Shown: positions 33,112 through 43,409 of the stretch, piece by piece
Layout of the letters: each line of letters opens with the position of its first letter
How positions within the stretch are numbered: the stretch's first letter is position 1
Origin: Helicobacter sp. MIT 11-5569
Lineage (GTDB): Bacteria > Campylobacterota > Campylobacteria > Campylobacterales > Helicobacteraceae
Assembly: GCF_000765695.2 (NCBI RefSeq)
Contig: NZ_JRPB02000003.1
Location: 62,001-126,000, forward strand
Reading direction: 5' to 3'
DNA length: 64,000 bases
Notes under the pieces: generated by a model
Databases searched by the model: none
Told to the model about the DNA's origin: nothing
What the model saw: only the letters and a program-made list of their open reading frames with translations
Position numbers and translations under genes: made by a program

Positions 33112-34316
33112 TGTTGATTGTTCAAAAATACGGAGGAACAAGTGTTGGGGATTGTGAGAGAATCCAAAATGTCGCACAACGTGTGATTGAAGCAAAAAAA
33201 GATGGGAATAGTGTTGTTGTTGTAGTTTCTGCAATGAGTGGTGAGACAGATAAATTGTTGGGTTATACAAAGTTTTTTTCAAGACTTCCAAACATGCGTG
33301 AAGTGGATATGGTGCTAAGTGCAGGAGAACGTGTTACAAGTGCGCTTTTGGCAATTGCATTAGAAGAGTTAGGCTATAAGGCGATTTCCCTAAGTGGAAG
33401 AGGTGCAGGAATGGTTACGGATTCTTCTCATACAAAAGCTAGAATAGAATCCATTGATACAGTGCGTTTAAATGATTTGCTAGCAAAGGATTATATTGTT
33501 GTTGTTGCAGGATTTCAAGGAGTTAGTCGCAATGGAGATGTAACAACTCTTGGACGCGGTGGGAGTGATTTGTCTGCGGTTGCATTAGCAGGAGCGTTGC
33601 AAGCAGATTTATGTGAGATTTATACAGATGTTGATGGGGTTTATACGACAGACCCTAGAATCGAACCAAAGGCAAAAAAGATTGACAAAATTAGTTATGA
33701 TGAGATGCTAGAACTTGCTTCAATGGGTGCAAAAGTGCTTCTTAATCGTTCGGTAGAAATGGCAAAAAAACTCAATGTTAATTTGGTAACAAGAAATAGT
33801 TTTAATCATAATGAGGGGACATTAATTACAAAGGAAGAAGAAATTATGGAACATCCAATTGTCAGCGGAATCGCATTAGATAAAAATCAAGCAAGAGTGA
33901 GCATTTGCAATGTAGAAGATAGACCCGGAATCGCAGCAGAGATTTTTGGAGCATTAAGCGAAGCAAATATTAATGTAGATATGATTGTGCAAACAATCGG
34001 CAGAGACGGAAAAACAGATGTGGATTTTACGATTCCAGAAGTAGAGCTAGAGAATACAAAACGTGTTTTGAAAGCATTTGAAGGCAATGTAGAGAGTATT
34101 GATTATGATTCTGATATTGCCAAAGTTTCTATTGTGGGTGTTGGTATGAAATCTCACAGCGGAGTGGCTGCAAAGGCGTTTCAAGCACTTGCAGAAGACA
34201 ATATCAATATTATGATGATTAGCACAAGTGAGATTAAAATCTCTATGATTATTGGATTGAAATATTCAGAGTTAGCAATCCGCACGCTTCATAGTGTGTA
34301 TGCTCTTGATAAATAA
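33111..34316 (+). CDS. lysC: Aspartokinase
   Basis: Phosphorylates L-aspartate, the first step to diaminopimelate/lysine, methionine and threonine. The 401-residue protein has the kinase N-terminus (KYGGTSVGD, about 5-13), SAMSGETD, GRGGSDLSAVALA (about 148-160), EIYTDVDGVYTTDPR (about 174-188) and two C-terminal ACT domains (about 260-400) for feedback control by lysine and/or threonine. It overlaps rppH and hobA by 1 nt each. Confidence 0.94.
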   Translation: MLIVQKYGGTSVGDCERIQNVAQRVIEAKKDGNSVVVVVSAMSGETDKLLGYTKFFSRLPNMREVDMVLSAGERVTSALLAIALEELGYKAISLSGRGAGMVTDSSHTKARIESIDTVRLNDLLAKDYIVVVAGFQGVSRNGDVTTLGRGGSDLSAVALAGALQADLCEIYTDVDGVYTTDPRIEPKAKKIDKISYDEMLELASMGAKVLLNRSVEMAKKLNVNLVTRNSFNHNEGTLITKEEEIMEHPIVSGIALDKNQARVSICNVEDRPGIAAEIFGALSEANINVDMIVQTIGRDGKTDVDFTIPEVELENTKRVLKAFEGNVESIDYDSDIAKVSIVGVGMKSHSGVAAKAFQALAEDNINIMMISTSEIKISMIIGLKYSELAIRTLHSVYALDK

Positions 34317-34864
34317 TGCAAGATTTATCAAGTTGGGTTTTGCAGACTTTGCGGCGTGATGCAAGCCACCCAACATGGCTTGAAGAGCGTAAGTTTGAGT
34401 GGATTCCTCTTTTAAATAATGCGCTGCAAAGAATCTTTAATGGAGAAAGTGTGATTTTAATCACAGATAATGATAGGGAGTGGTTTATGCACTATGTGGT
34501 GCAATCTGTTAATCGTTATGGTAATCGTCCATATATTCCTATTGTGGGGATTAACGCTTTGTTTCCCCAGATTGATAAAGTTTTACATAAAGATGAAGTA
34601 GAGATTGCGCTTGTTAATGATTATTTTAATAGTATTTTTGCACAGAAGTATTTTTTTTGGTATGTAGGACGAAATGATGCGCCGCGAGCTAAACTCGCAT
34701 TAAGCAATGAAGATGGATTTTTGTGGATATTTGATACAAGCTTTCAAAATAGCTTTACTTTGCAATCTGTAGATCCTTTGGTAGATATTAAATTAATGCA
34801 AATGTATAGAATCTTTAATTTAGCCCTAGAAGCTGTGATGTTTGGTAATATTAGATTACGCTAA
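34316..34864 (+). CDS. hobA: DnaA-binding initiation factor HobA
   Basis: The 182-residue protein corresponds to HobA, a DnaA partner in epsilonproteobacteria (structural counterpart of DiaA) that helps DnaA assemble at oriC. Evidence is the position between lysC and holB, as in H. pylori, the length, and conserved stretches such as SSWVLQTLRRDASHPTWLEE (about 5-24) and WYVGRNDAPRAKLALSNEDG. No enzyme motif is expected. Confidence 0.85.
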   Translation: MQDLSSWVLQTLRRDASHPTWLEERKFEWIPLLNNALQRIFNGESVILITDNDREWFMHYVVQSVNRYGNRPYIPIVGINALFPQIDKVLHKDEVEIALVNDYFNSIFAQKYFFWYVGRNDAPRAKLALSNEDGFLWIFDTSFQNSFTLQSVDPLVDIKLMQMYRIFNLALEAVMFGNIRLR

Positions 34865-34880
34865 AGAGTGTGTGAATTAA

Positions 34881-35522
34881 ATGAATGCAATAAAAATTGG
34901 ACATATTGAGCTTGTAAATAATCCCATTGAAACGGCAAACACTTATTTTGCGGCGCAAAACCCACAAAATACACGTTTATTTTGTGCTGATGAATTAGAT
35001 ATTGATACGGCACGTGCAATTATTGATGAAAGTTATATTGCAAGCGAAGGGGAGAAATTTATTTTAATTGCGGCATTTAGTTTTAATGTGTATGCCCAAA
35101 ATGCACTTTTGAAAGTATTAGAAGAACCGCCTAATGGTATTATTTTTGTTATTTACGCTAAAATGAAGTCTTTATTATTGCCTACGATTCGTTCTCGCTT
35201 GCCAATTATTAATCATTTAAAACAGCAGAAACTACCGCATTTTCCTTTGTTGTTAAAAATGCTAAATTTAGAAAGTGTTTATCAGCTTTTAAAAGAGAGA
35301 GAAAAGGAATTTAATAATCCGCTTTTAAAAACTGAAATCCAAAGTTTATATTTAGATGCAGTTAAATACGGCTTAGACTTTTCTGCCCAAGAAACAGAAC
35401 TTTTTGAAAAGGCGATGCTTTGGGAGACGCAGTATGAAAACACAAGAAATATTTTTGTGGTTTTGTTGCTACTTGTTTTGCGCAAGAAAAAACAACAAAT
35501 TTGTGCAACTCTTAAGGGGTAA
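34881..35522 (+). CDS. holB: DNA polymerase III subunit delta'
   Basis: The 213-residue protein is the short epsilonproteobacterial delta' subunit of the clamp loader: it lacks the usual N-terminal zinc-binding and ATP motifs but keeps EKFILIAAFSFNVYAQNALLKVLEEPP (residues about 52-78, given by position) and LLPTIRSRLP, the sensor-like region. It acts at the replisome. Located between hobA and folP as in H. pylori. Confidence 0.85.
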   Translation: MNAIKIGHIELVNNPIETANTYFAAQNPQNTRLFCADELDIDTARAIIDESYIASEGEKFILIAAFSFNVYAQNALLKVLEEPPNGIIFVIYAKMKSLLLPTIRSRLPIINHLKQQKLPHFPLLLKMLNLESVYQLLKEREKEFNNPLLKTEIQSLYLDAVKYGLDFSAQETELFEKAMLWETQYENTRNIFVVLLLLVLRKKKQQICATLKG

Positions 35523-35524
35523 AA

Positions 35525-36673
35525 ATGGCATTTGTGCAGTATTTGGAAGATTCTAAACTTGCTTTGGAAGCTTTAAATTGTGATAGTGTAGGTTATGAAA
35601 TCTTGCGTAACAAGGATAGAGTTTTTAATTTTTTAATCAAAGATTTAAAAGTTCCAGCAGCACAGATTTTAAAACAAGAAGCATTAGCAATTGGAGCAGA
35701 TTTTGCCTTACCTAGAGATGCGATTTTGTATGTGAGAGAATTTTATGATGGAATCTTAATGCTAACGCGTGCGCAAAGCAAAGCCTTGCTTAAAAAATTA
35801 AAAATGCAACCTTTTGGATTAAAAAAGGTTGCGCAAGATTTGGAATCGCATTTGCAATTTCAATGTATTACTCCAAAAATTATGGGAATTATAAATATTA
35901 CTCCTGATAGTTTTTATGCAAATTCTCGTAAAAGTTGTAAAGAAGCAGAATCTTCCCTTATAGCTATGATAGAAGAAGGCGTGGATATTATAGATATTGG
36001 TGCAGCAAGCACGCGTCCGGGGAGTGCGTGGGTAAGTGAAGAAGAAGAGCATTTGCGATTAAAAGAGATTTTAGAATTTATAAAGTGTGAAAAGCTTAAT
36101 GAAAGAGTGATTTTAAGTATTGATACCTATACTCCTAGTGTTGCGCGCAAATGTTTAGATTATGGTTTTGGGATTATTAATGATATTACAGGTTTTAGTA
36201 ATGCAAAGATGTTAGAGGCAGTGAAGGGCTATGATTGCACATGTGTGGTTATGCATATGCAAGGAAATCCAAAAGAAATGCAAAATTATCCAAATTATAG
36301 GGATTTATTTTTAGAAATTGATAGATTTTTTGCACAACGTATTGCAGAGTTAAACATGCAAAATATCTCAAAAATTATTTTAGATGTAGGCATTGGATTT
36401 GGCAAGACTTTAGAACATAATTGTGCATTAATCCAACATTTAGGGCATTTTTTGCATTTTGGTTATCCTCTTTTAGTGGGAGCAAGTCGCAAAAGTATGA
36501 TTGATAGAATTACGCCTTGTGATGTTAAAGAGCGTTTGCCCGGAACTTTAGCAATCCATTTGGAATCCTTAAATCACGGAGCAAGCATTATCCGCTGTCA
36601 TGATGTGGCTGAACATTTGCAAGCATTAAAAGTGTGGCAAGCAATCCAAAATGTAAGCTTACAAACGTTGTAG
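35525..36673 (+). CDS. folP: Dihydropteroate synthase
   Basis: Joins p-aminobenzoate to dihydropterin pyrophosphate in folate synthesis; the sulfonamide target. The DHPS motifs are IMGIINITPDSFY (about 119-131) and IDIGAASTRPGS (about 156-167), with ILDVGIGFGKT and LVGASRKSMI later. The 382-residue length includes an N-terminal extension of about 110 residues typical for Helicobacter/Campylobacter. It starts 3 nt after holB. Confidence 0.92.
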   Translation: MAFVQYLEDSKLALEALNCDSVGYEILRNKDRVFNFLIKDLKVPAAQILKQEALAIGADFALPRDAILYVREFYDGILMLTRAQSKALLKKLKMQPFGLKKVAQDLESHLQFQCITPKIMGIINITPDSFYANSRKSCKEAESSLIAMIEEGVDIIDIGAASTRPGSAWVSEEEEHLRLKEILEFIKCEKLNERVILSIDTYTPSVARKCLDYGFGIINDITGFSNAKMLEAVKGYDCTCVVMHMQGNPKEMQNYPNYRDLFLEIDRFFAQRIAELNMQNISKIILDVGIGFGKTLEHNCALIQHLGHFLHFGYPLLVGASRKSMIDRITPCDVKERLPGTLAIHLESLNHGASIIRCHDVAEHLQALKVWQAIQNVSLQTL

Positions 36674-36683
36674 GGGGGAATTT

Positions 36684-37667
36684 GTGATAAGTCGTAGTGA
36701 AATGATTGTGCAGTTGATACAATATGGGCATCCTAAAGATACACTAGAACAAATGCAAACTTCAGATTTAGAAAGTTTATTTAAACAAAATAGCAAGACG
36801 AGAATTTCAGAGTATTTGGAATCTTTAAAACAAAATGAACCTGTAGAAATTGCAGCAGAAGATAATGCGAATTTTATTGACCGTGAGATGCAGAATATTT
36901 ATTATGCAATTTCTGGAGAAGAAATAAATTTTCAAAGATTATATGAAGCAATTGAAAAAATCTTTGATCAATATGATTTAAATGAGACTATTGAGCTTGT
37001 GCTTTCACAATCTAGTGATAAACGTTATCGACAAATGACACAAATTACGGAGATTGCTTATCGTGCATATCAAGAAGCATTGCTAGCAGAGATTGAGCGT
37101 TTGTGTGAATTTTATCCACCACAAGAACGCTTTGAGCAGATGAAATTTTATAGTAGCAAGCGCGGAGATGTTGTATTTTTACGCAAGAGCATTCAAACAA
37201 TGCGTTTTCAAAGTAATCAAGAGAGCTTTAGCAGAATCGCGCAACAAAAATTTTCGATTATCCATGATTATTATCCAGAAATGATGTATGAAAGTTACGA
37301 AGAATATTATGAAAATGATGAAGAAAAAGATGAAATCATAAATCGCATTATGGCTTTAACAGGGGCTTATAAACGCGTGCAATTAAAAACTAAAAAATTT
37401 CAAGTTTTAAAGCATATGGAGAGTGTTTTACTCAAAGATAAAGAGAGAGAAAAAGAAGAAAAAGCATTAATTAAGCAATATGTTAAAAGGGTTGGTGAAG
37501 CAATTGCGCAAGAAGATGAGCTAATGTTTGGAGAGATTATTAAAGAAGCATTAAAGGTGCTAGACGAACGTGATGTTCAATATATTGTAGAGCATTTTGA
37601 TATTTCAAGCAGTCCCTTAATTTTGCAACGTTTTAATATTATTATGCGTGATAATCGTCCAAAGTAG
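36684..37667 (+). CDS. Conserved hypothetical protein, 327 aa
   Basis: A charged, helical protein with a GTG start after a ggggggaa-type site (36672-36679). No catalytic motif recognised. Its place between folP and ung, and the absence of signal or membrane segments, suggest a cytoplasmic housekeeping protein. I recall a hypothetical gene in this position in H. pylori, so it is probably lineage-conserved. Confidence 0.6.
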   Translation: MISRSEMIVQLIQYGHPKDTLEQMQTSDLESLFKQNSKTRISEYLESLKQNEPVEIAAEDNANFIDREMQNIYYAISGEEINFQRLYEAIEKIFDQYDLNETIELVLSQSSDKRYRQMTQITEIAYRAYQEALLAEIERLCEFYPPQERFEQMKFYSSKRGDVVFLRKSIQTMRFQSNQESFSRIAQQKFSIIHDYYPEMMYESYEEYYENDEEKDEIINRIMALTGAYKRVQLKTKKFQVLKHMESVLLKDKEREKEEKALIKQYVKRVGEAIAQEDELMFGEIIKEALKVLDERDVQYIVEHFDISSSPLILQRFNIIMRDNRPK

Positions 37668-37672
37668 GCTAA

Positions 37673-38356
37673 ATGATTAAGTTAGAATCTATTAAGATTG
37701 AAGAGAGTTGGAAAAAAGCTTTGGAGAGAGAATTTCTCTCCCCTTATTTTTTGGAGATTAAAAAACATTATGTCGCAGCAAAATCCAAAGGAATCATCAT
37801 CTATCCCCCAGCAAATTTAACCTTTAATGCGTTTAATCTTACCCCTTTTGATAAGGTAAAGGTTGTGCTTTTGGGACAAGACCCTTATCATAATCCCAAA
37901 GAAGCAATGGGACTTTCTTTTTCTGTGCCACAAGGTGTTAGAATCCCGCCATCTTTGCGCAATATTTATAAAGAATTAGAAACAGATTTAGGGATTCCAC
38001 AAAGCAGGAGTGGAGATTTAACCCCTTGGGCGAAAGAGGGTGTATTGCTTTTAAATAGTATTTTAAGTGTGGAAGCACATAAGCCAGCTTCGCATCAGCA
38101 TTTTGGCTGGCAGCAATTTACTGATGCGGTGATTGCGACTCTTAGTCAGCGATGTAGCGGAATTGTATTCTTACTTTGGGGAAATTATGCAAAATCAAAA
38201 AAGCCTTTGATTGATACAAGCAAGCATTTTATTTTAGAAGCAGCGCACCCTTCTCCATTAGCACGCAGTGGTTTTATGGGTTGTCGGCATTTTTCTAAAA
38301 CAAATGCGATTCTGCAAAGTTTAAATAAAATTCCTATTAATTGGAATCTTAATTAG
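37673..38356 (+). CDS. ung: Uracil-DNA glycosylase
   Basis: Excises uracil from DNA. The water-activating loop GQDPYH is at residues 68-73 with catalytic D70, and the C-terminal HPSPLA with His 192. At 227 residues it has normal length. It follows the hypothetical gene by 5 nt and ends the operon; the next 164 nt hold the nap promoter region. Confidence 0.95.
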   Translation: MIKLESIKIEESWKKALEREFLSPYFLEIKKHYVAAKSKGIIIYPPANLTFNAFNLTPFDKVKVVLLGQDPYHNPKEAMGLSFSVPQGVRIPPSLRNIYKELETDLGIPQSRSGDLTPWAKEGVLLLNSILSVEAHKPASHQHFGWQQFTDAVIATLSQRCSGIVFLLWGNYAKSKKPLIDTSKHFILEAAHPSPLARSGFMGCRHFSKTNAILQSLNKIPINWNLN

Positions 38357-38434
38357 TTTCTTTAAAAATAATTTTTTATTTATTCTAAAAATTCCCCAAA
38401 ACTCCCTTTACAACGAAGTATAAAAAGTTATATA

Positions 38435-38448
38435 TTGACTTAAATCAA
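38435..38448 (+). promoter_or_regulatory. CRP/FNR-type palindrome upstream of napA
   Basis: TTGACTTAAATCAA fits TTGA-N6-TCAA, the CRP/FNR-family consensus, 72 nt before the napA start. It would allow induction under oxygen limitation or nitrate/nitrogen-oxide signals. The regulator is not in the window. Confidence 0.5.
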
Positions 38449-38520
38449 TCCTTAAAATCATCAAAATCGTTATAATTCTTTCGCATTAAAAATGCTAAAA
38501 TCAAGCTTAAGGAGGCTTTT

Positions 38521-41307
38521 GTGGCATACAATAGACGCGAATTTTTAAAAACAGCTGCAGCAGCAAGTGCAGCAAGTGCAGTTGGAATCGCATTGCCTAG
38601 CAATGCACAAGCAGCAGCAAAAGAGGCAGAAGGTGGCTGGAAATGGGATAAGTCGGTTTGTAGATTCTGTGGGACAGGCTGTGGAATCATGGTTGCAACT
38701 AAAGATGAACAAATTGTTGCGATTAAAGGAGACCCAGCGGCTCCTGTAAATCGTGGGTTAAACTGCATTAAAGGATATTTTAATGCAAAAATTATGTATG
38801 GTGCAGACCGCTTAACGCAACCACTTTTACGCGTTAATGCTGCAGGAGAATTTGACAAAAAAGGGCGATTCCAACCTGTAAGTTGGCAAAAAGCTTTTGA
38901 TGTAATGGAAGCACAATTTAAAAAAGCATACAATGAGCTTGGACCAACAGGAATCGGAGTTTTTGGCTCAGGGCAATACACAGTGCAAGAGGGTTATGCA
39001 GCAGTTAAGCTAATTAAAGGTGGCTTTAGAAGTAATAATATTGACCCAAATGCTAGACATTGTATGGCAAGTGCGGTGGTTGGCTTTATGGAGACTTTTG
39101 GTATTGATGAGCCTGCAGGTTGTTATGATGATATTGAGCTAACTGATACGATTGTAACTTGGGGTGCTAATATGGCAGAAATGCACCCGATTCTTTGGGC
39201 AAGGGTTACAGATAGAAAACTAACAAATCCGAATAAAGTTAAGGTAATTAATCTCACACCTTATTCTAATAGAACTTCAGATTTGGCAGATATTGAAATT
39301 ATCTTTGCTCCGCATACGGATTTGGCAATTTGGAATTATATTGCAAGAGAAATTGTTTATAACAATCCAAAAGCAATTGATTGGAATTTTGTTAAGAAAA
39401 ATTGTATTTTCACAACAGGATTTGCAGATATTGGGTATGGTATGCGCACAGATATTAAGCATGCAAAATACGCAGCAGCAGAGTTAGATACAGCGGCAAA
39501 AGAAAAATCAAAAGTCATTAGTGAGGCAGAGGGTGTAACGCTTGCTTATCTTGGTATGAAAGCGGGTGATGTTATGGAAAATAAACATAACGCACAAGCA
39601 GGCAATCATTGGGAAATTTCTTTTGAAGATTTCAAAAAGGCTTTAGAGCCTTATACGCTTGATTTTGTAGCAAATCTAGCAAAGGGAGATTCTAATGAAA
39701 GTATAGAATCCTTTAAAGAAAAATTACAACAACTTGCAAATTATTATATTGAAAAGAATCGCAAGATTGTAAGCTTTTGGACAATGGGAATGAACCAACA
39801 CACAAGAGGAACTTGGGTGAATGAGCAAAGTTATATGGTGCATATGCTACTTGGAAAACAAGCAAAACCCGGAAGTGGAGCATTTTCTCTAACAGGACAA
39901 CCAAGTGCTTGCGGAACAGCGCGTGAAGTTGGGACATTTTCACATAGATTACCTGCTGATATGGTAGTAGGAAATAAAAAACACAGAGAAATTACAGAGA
40001 AAATCTGGAAGCTTCCTAATGGAACACTTAATCCACAAGTTGGTGCGCATTTTATGCAAATTATGCGGAATCTTGAAGATGGGAAAATCAAATGGGCGTG
40101 GGTGCATGTTAATAATCCTTGGCAAAATACTGCAAATGCAAACCACTGGATTAAAGCAGCTAGAGAAATGGATAATTTCATCGTTGTTTCAGACGCATAT
40201 CCCGGAATTAGCGCAAAAGTAGCGGATTTGATTTTGCCAGTTGCGATGATTTATGAAAAATGGGGTGCTTATGGAAATGCAGAGCGCAGAACACAGCATT
40301 GGAAACAACAAGTGCTTCCACAAGGTGAGGCGATGAGCGATACTTGGCAAATGATGGAATTTTCTAAACGCTTTAAACTTAAAGAAGTTTGGGGAGAGAA
40401 AAAGATTAATGACAAATTAACACTTCCAAGTGTGCTTGAAGAAGCTAAGGCAATGGGATATAACGAGGATTCTACATTGTATGAAGTTTTATATGCTAAT
40501 ACAGAAGCAAAAGGCTTTAAGGTAGAAGATGCAACTTTAAAAGATACGTTAAATTCTGAGGTTTTTGGTGATAAGCGCAAAGTTGTTGGCAGTGATGGCG
40601 AAGTCTTTGAGGGTTATGGATTCTTTGTGCAAAAATACCTTTGGGAAGAATATCGTAAGTTTGGTGTAGGACATGGACACGATTTAGCAGACTTTGATAC
40701 TTATCATAAGGTAAGAGGGTTAAGATGGCCTGTTGTAGATGGCAAAGAAACACAATGGCGATTTAATGCAAAATATGATTATTATGCAAGAAAAGCAAAC
40801 AATGGAGATTTTGCATTTTATGGAGCAGCTGGAAAAGAATTACCTAGAGGGGATTTACAAGCTCCAAAAACACAAGAAAAATTCTCTCTTAAAAACAAAG
40901 CAAAAATTTTCTTCCGTCCTTTTATGGATCCACCAGAAATGCCAAGCAAAGAATATCCATTCTGGTTAAGCACTGGACGCGTGCTAGAACATTGGCATAG
41001 TGGAACAATGACAATGCGTGTGCCTGAACTTTATCGTGCAGTACCTGAAGCACTTTGTTATATGAATCCTGAAGATGGTAAAAAACTAGGTGTGCAACAA
41101 AATGATGCAGTTTGGGTAGAATCAAGAAGAGGTAAAGTCAAAGCGCGTGTAGATATGCGTGGGCGTAATAGACCACCGCTTGGGCTTGTTTATGTGCCTT
41201 GGTTTGATGAAAAAGTTTATATTAATAAAGTTTGTTTAGACGCGACTTGTCCGATTTCTAAACAAACAGACTTTAAAAAATGTGCGGTAAAAATCTATAA
41301 GGCATAA
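38521..41307 (+). CDS. napA: Periplasmic nitrate reductase catalytic subunit
   Basis: Reduces nitrate to nitrite in the periplasm. The 928-residue protein has a twin-arginine signal (NRREFLK, residues 4-10), a 4Fe-4S site at C47, C50, C54 and C82 and the molybdenum-ligand C181 (ARHCMAS) for the Mo-bis-MGD cofactor. It starts with GTG after aaggagg. It is the first gene of napAGHBFLD; Tat export needs the NapD chaperone encoded at the end of the cluster. Confidence 0.95.
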   Translation: MAYNRREFLKTAAAASAASAVGIALPSNAQAAAKEAEGGWKWDKSVCRFCGTGCGIMVATKDEQIVAIKGDPAAPVNRGLNCIKGYFNAKIMYGADRLTQPLLRVNAAGEFDKKGRFQPVSWQKAFDVMEAQFKKAYNELGPTGIGVFGSGQYTVQEGYAAVKLIKGGFRSNNIDPNARHCMASAVVGFMETFGIDEPAGCYDDIELTDTIVTWGANMAEMHPILWARVTDRKLTNPNKVKVINLTPYSNRTSDLADIEIIFAPHTDLAIWNYIAREIVYNNPKAIDWNFVKKNCIFTTGFADIGYGMRTDIKHAKYAAAELDTAAKEKSKVISEAEGVTLAYLGMKAGDVMENKHNAQAGNHWEISFEDFKKALEPYTLDFVANLAKGDSNESIESFKEKLQQLANYYIEKNRKIVSFWTMGMNQHTRGTWVNEQSYMVHMLLGKQAKPGSGAFSLTGQPSACGTAREVGTFSHRLPADMVVGNKKHREITEKIWKLPNGTLNPQVGAHFMQIMRNLEDGKIKWAWVHVNNPWQNTANANHWIKAAREMDNFIVVSDAYPGISAKVADLILPVAMIYEKWGAYGNAERRTQHWKQQVLPQGEAMSDTWQMMEFSKRFKLKEVWGEKKINDKLTLPSVLEEAKAMGYNEDSTLYEVLYANTEAKGFKVEDATLKDTLNSEVFGDKRKVVGSDGEVFEGYGFFVQKYLWEEYRKFGVGHGHDLADFDTYHKVRGLRWPVVDGKETQWRFNAKYDYYARKANNGDFAFYGAAGKELPRGDLQAPKTQEKFSLKNKAKIFFRPFMDPPEMPSKEYPFWLSTGRVLEHWHSGTMTMRVPELYRAVPEALCYMNPEDGKKLGVQQNDAVWVESRRGKVKARVDMRGRNRPPLGLVYVPWFDEKVYINKVCLDATCPISKQTDFKKCAVKIYKA

Positions 41308-41308
41308 A

Positions 41309-42082
41309 ATGCAACAAAATACGAATCGGCGTCAATTTTTACTAAGTAGCGCACAAGCAATTGCACTTGCAGGGGTTGGTGGCTTAGTTTGGGGGGCGTT
41401 TTTGCAAGAAAGCAAAGCAAATCCTCTAATTTTAAGACCACCTGGAGCTGTGAGCGAAAAGGAATTCATCAAAACTTGCATTAAATGTGGTTTGTGTGTG
41501 GAAGCTTGCCCTTTTGACACTCTAAAACTTGCAGATGCTGGAAGTGGGAAGCCCATAGGCACACCTTATTTTGAGCCACGCAAGATTCCGTGTGAAATGT
41601 GTTTGGATATTCCTTGTGTGCCTGTTTGTCCAACAGATGCATTAGATTCTAAATTAGTTGCTGATGAAAAAGGGCTTGCGATTAATCTAGCGAAAATGGG
41701 AGTTGCGATTGTGGATAAAGATAATTGCGTGGCTTATTGGGGAATCCAATGCGACGCTTGTTATCGTGCTTGTCCGCTTTTGGGTGAAGCGATTAAGTTA
41801 GAATTAAAGCGCAATGAACGCACTGGCAAACACTCTTATCTTTTGCCAATCGTTGATAGCGAAGTTTGCACTGGCTGTGGCAAATGCGAAAAAGCATGCG
41901 TTACAGAAAAAGCTGCAATTATCGTGTTACCACGAGAAGTTGCTCTTGGCAAGGTCGGGACAAACTACATCAAAGGTTGGGAAGCAGAAGATGAGAAGCG
42001 ATTGCAAGAAGTCAAAGGCGGAATCCCTAAAAAAGATTCCAATTCCAAAGTGCAAGATTATCTAAATAGCGGAGATTTGTAA
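41309..42082 (+). CDS. napG: Ferredoxin-type quinol dehydrogenase subunit NapG
   Basis: Carries electrons from NapH to NapB/NapA in the periplasm. A Tat-type signal (NRRQFLLSS, residues 6-14) is followed by four 4Fe-4S motifs: CIKCGLCVEACP (about 55-66), CEMCLDIPCVPVCP (about 92-105), CDACYRACP (about 151-159) and CTGCGKCEKAC (about 189-199). 257 residues. The gene starts 1 nt after the napA stop and overlaps napH by 1 nt. Confidence 0.93.
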   Translation: MQQNTNRRQFLLSSAQAIALAGVGGLVWGAFLQESKANPLILRPPGAVSEKEFIKTCIKCGLCVEACPFDTLKLADAGSGKPIGTPYFEPRKIPCEMCLDIPCVPVCPTDALDSKLVADEKGLAINLAKMGVAIVDKDNCVAYWGIQCDACYRACPLLGEAIKLELKRNERTGKHSYLLPIVDSEVCTGCGKCEKACVTEKAAIIVLPREVALGKVGTNYIKGWEAEDEKRLQEVKGGIPKKDSNSKVQDYLNSGDL

Positions 42083-42885
42083 TGAAAAAATACCGATATT
42101 TATTTATGCGCAGAATCGTGCAAATTGGGCTATTGGTTTTGTATGTTTTAGGAAACTATACAGGCTTCAAGATTTTAGAGGGCAATCTTAGTGCTTCGCG
42201 CCTTTTTGGTGCGATTCCACTAAGCGACCCCTATGCAATGGTGCAGTTGTTTTGCGCAGGGACAATTATTATAGCAGACGCATTGCTTGGAGCTTTGATT
42301 ATTGTATTGCTTTATGGTTTGTTTTTGGGTAGAGCGTATTGTTCTTTTGTTTGCCCGATTAATCTTGTAACAGACTTTGCTGCATTTTTGCGTCGCATTT
42401 TTGGTTTAGATGCACTTGGGAATTTAGTTTCTTTTAAAAATTCTTTGCGCTATTACATTTTAGCTTTAAGCTTGCTGCTATCTTTTGTTTTTGGAATAGC
42501 AGCGTTTGAGGCAATTAGCCCGATTTCTATGTTGCATCGTGGAATCATTTTTGGTGCTGGAGTTGGATTATTATCTGTTTTTGGAGTGTTTTTGCTCGAT
42601 TTGTTTGTAGCAAAGCACGCCTTTTGCGGACATATCTGTCCTTTGGGTGCATTTTATTCGCTCATTAGTCGTTTTGCAATTCTTAAGGTCAAGTATGATT
42701 TGGAAGCTTGCACGCATTGTATGGAGTGCAAAAAGATTTGCCCCCAAAAGCAAGTTTTAAGAATCATTGGCAAAGAAAGCGGTTTGATAAAAAGTGGTGA
42801 ATGCACGCGTTGTGGGCGTTGTATTGAAGTTTGTGGAGATAATGCGTTGCAATTTAGTTTATTAGAATTTGTAAAGGAGAAATAA
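42082..42885 (+). CDS. napH: Membrane quinol dehydrogenase subunit NapH
   Basis: The 267-residue polytopic protein (four predicted membrane helices) oxidises menaquinol and passes electrons to NapG, replacing NapC in this lineage. It has two cytoplasmic-side Cys motifs of the CxxxCP type (CSFVCPINL, CGHICPLGA) and two C-terminal ferredoxin motifs CTHCMECKKICP and CTRCGRCIEVC. Overlaps both napG and napB by one base. Confidence 0.92.
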   Translation: MKKYRYLFMRRIVQIGLLVLYVLGNYTGFKILEGNLSASRLFGAIPLSDPYAMVQLFCAGTIIIADALLGALIIVLLYGLFLGRAYCSFVCPINLVTDFAAFLRRIFGLDALGNLVSFKNSLRYYILALSLLLSFVFGIAAFEAISPISMLHRGIIFGAGVGLLSVFGVFLLDLFVAKHAFCGHICPLGAFYSLISRFAILKVKYDLEACTHCMECKKICPQKQVLRIIGKESGLIKSGECTRCGRCIEVCGDNALQFSLLEFVKEK

Positions 42886-43409
42886 TGAATATCAAAAAGA
42901 TTGCACTAGCAAGTCTAGCGACGGCTGGGCTTATTTTTCTAGGGTGTAAAGCGGGTCAAAGTTATGGTGAAAATGAAATTGGTTTGCGTAAAAGCACATT
43001 GTTTAGCGAGGAAGTCAAAGTTACAAAGTATGATTATAATGGCAAAGTTGCAGGAGAATCTGAACTGATTGAAAGGGCGTTTGAAAATGCTCCTCCTATG
43101 ATTTCACATAGCGTTGAGGATATGTTGCCAATTACAAAAGAAAATAATTCTTGTACTTCTTGCCATTTGCCAGAAATGGCAGAAGCAGTAGGTGCAATCT
43201 CAATGCCAAAATCCCATTTTTATGATTTTCGTAAAAAGAAAGATTTAAAAGGGCAAATGGACGAAAATCGCTTTAATTGTGTGATTTGCCATACTACACA
43301 AGTTAATGCTGCTCCTTTAGTGGAGAATAAATTTGCTCCAGATTTCAGAAAAGAAAATGGTAATGCAAAATCAAATCTCTTAGATGTTGTTAATGAGGGC
43401 GTGAATTAA
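42885..43409 (+). CDS. napB: Diheme cytochrome c subunit NapB
   Basis: The electron-transfer partner of NapA, with two heme c motifs, CTSCH (about 86-90) and CVICH (about 127-131). The 174-residue protein has an N-terminal signal that ends in IFLGC, so it may be a lipoprotein rather than a soluble periplasmic protein. The gene is coupled to napH and followed directly by napF. Confidence 0.93.
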   Translation: MNIKKIALASLATAGLIFLGCKAGQSYGENEIGLRKSTLFSEEVKVTKYDYNGKVAGESELIERAFENAPPMISHSVEDMLPITKENNSCTSCHLPEMAEAVGAISMPKSHFYDFRKKKDLKGQMDENRFNCVICHTTQVNAAPLVENKFAPDFRKENGNAKSNLLDVVNEGVN

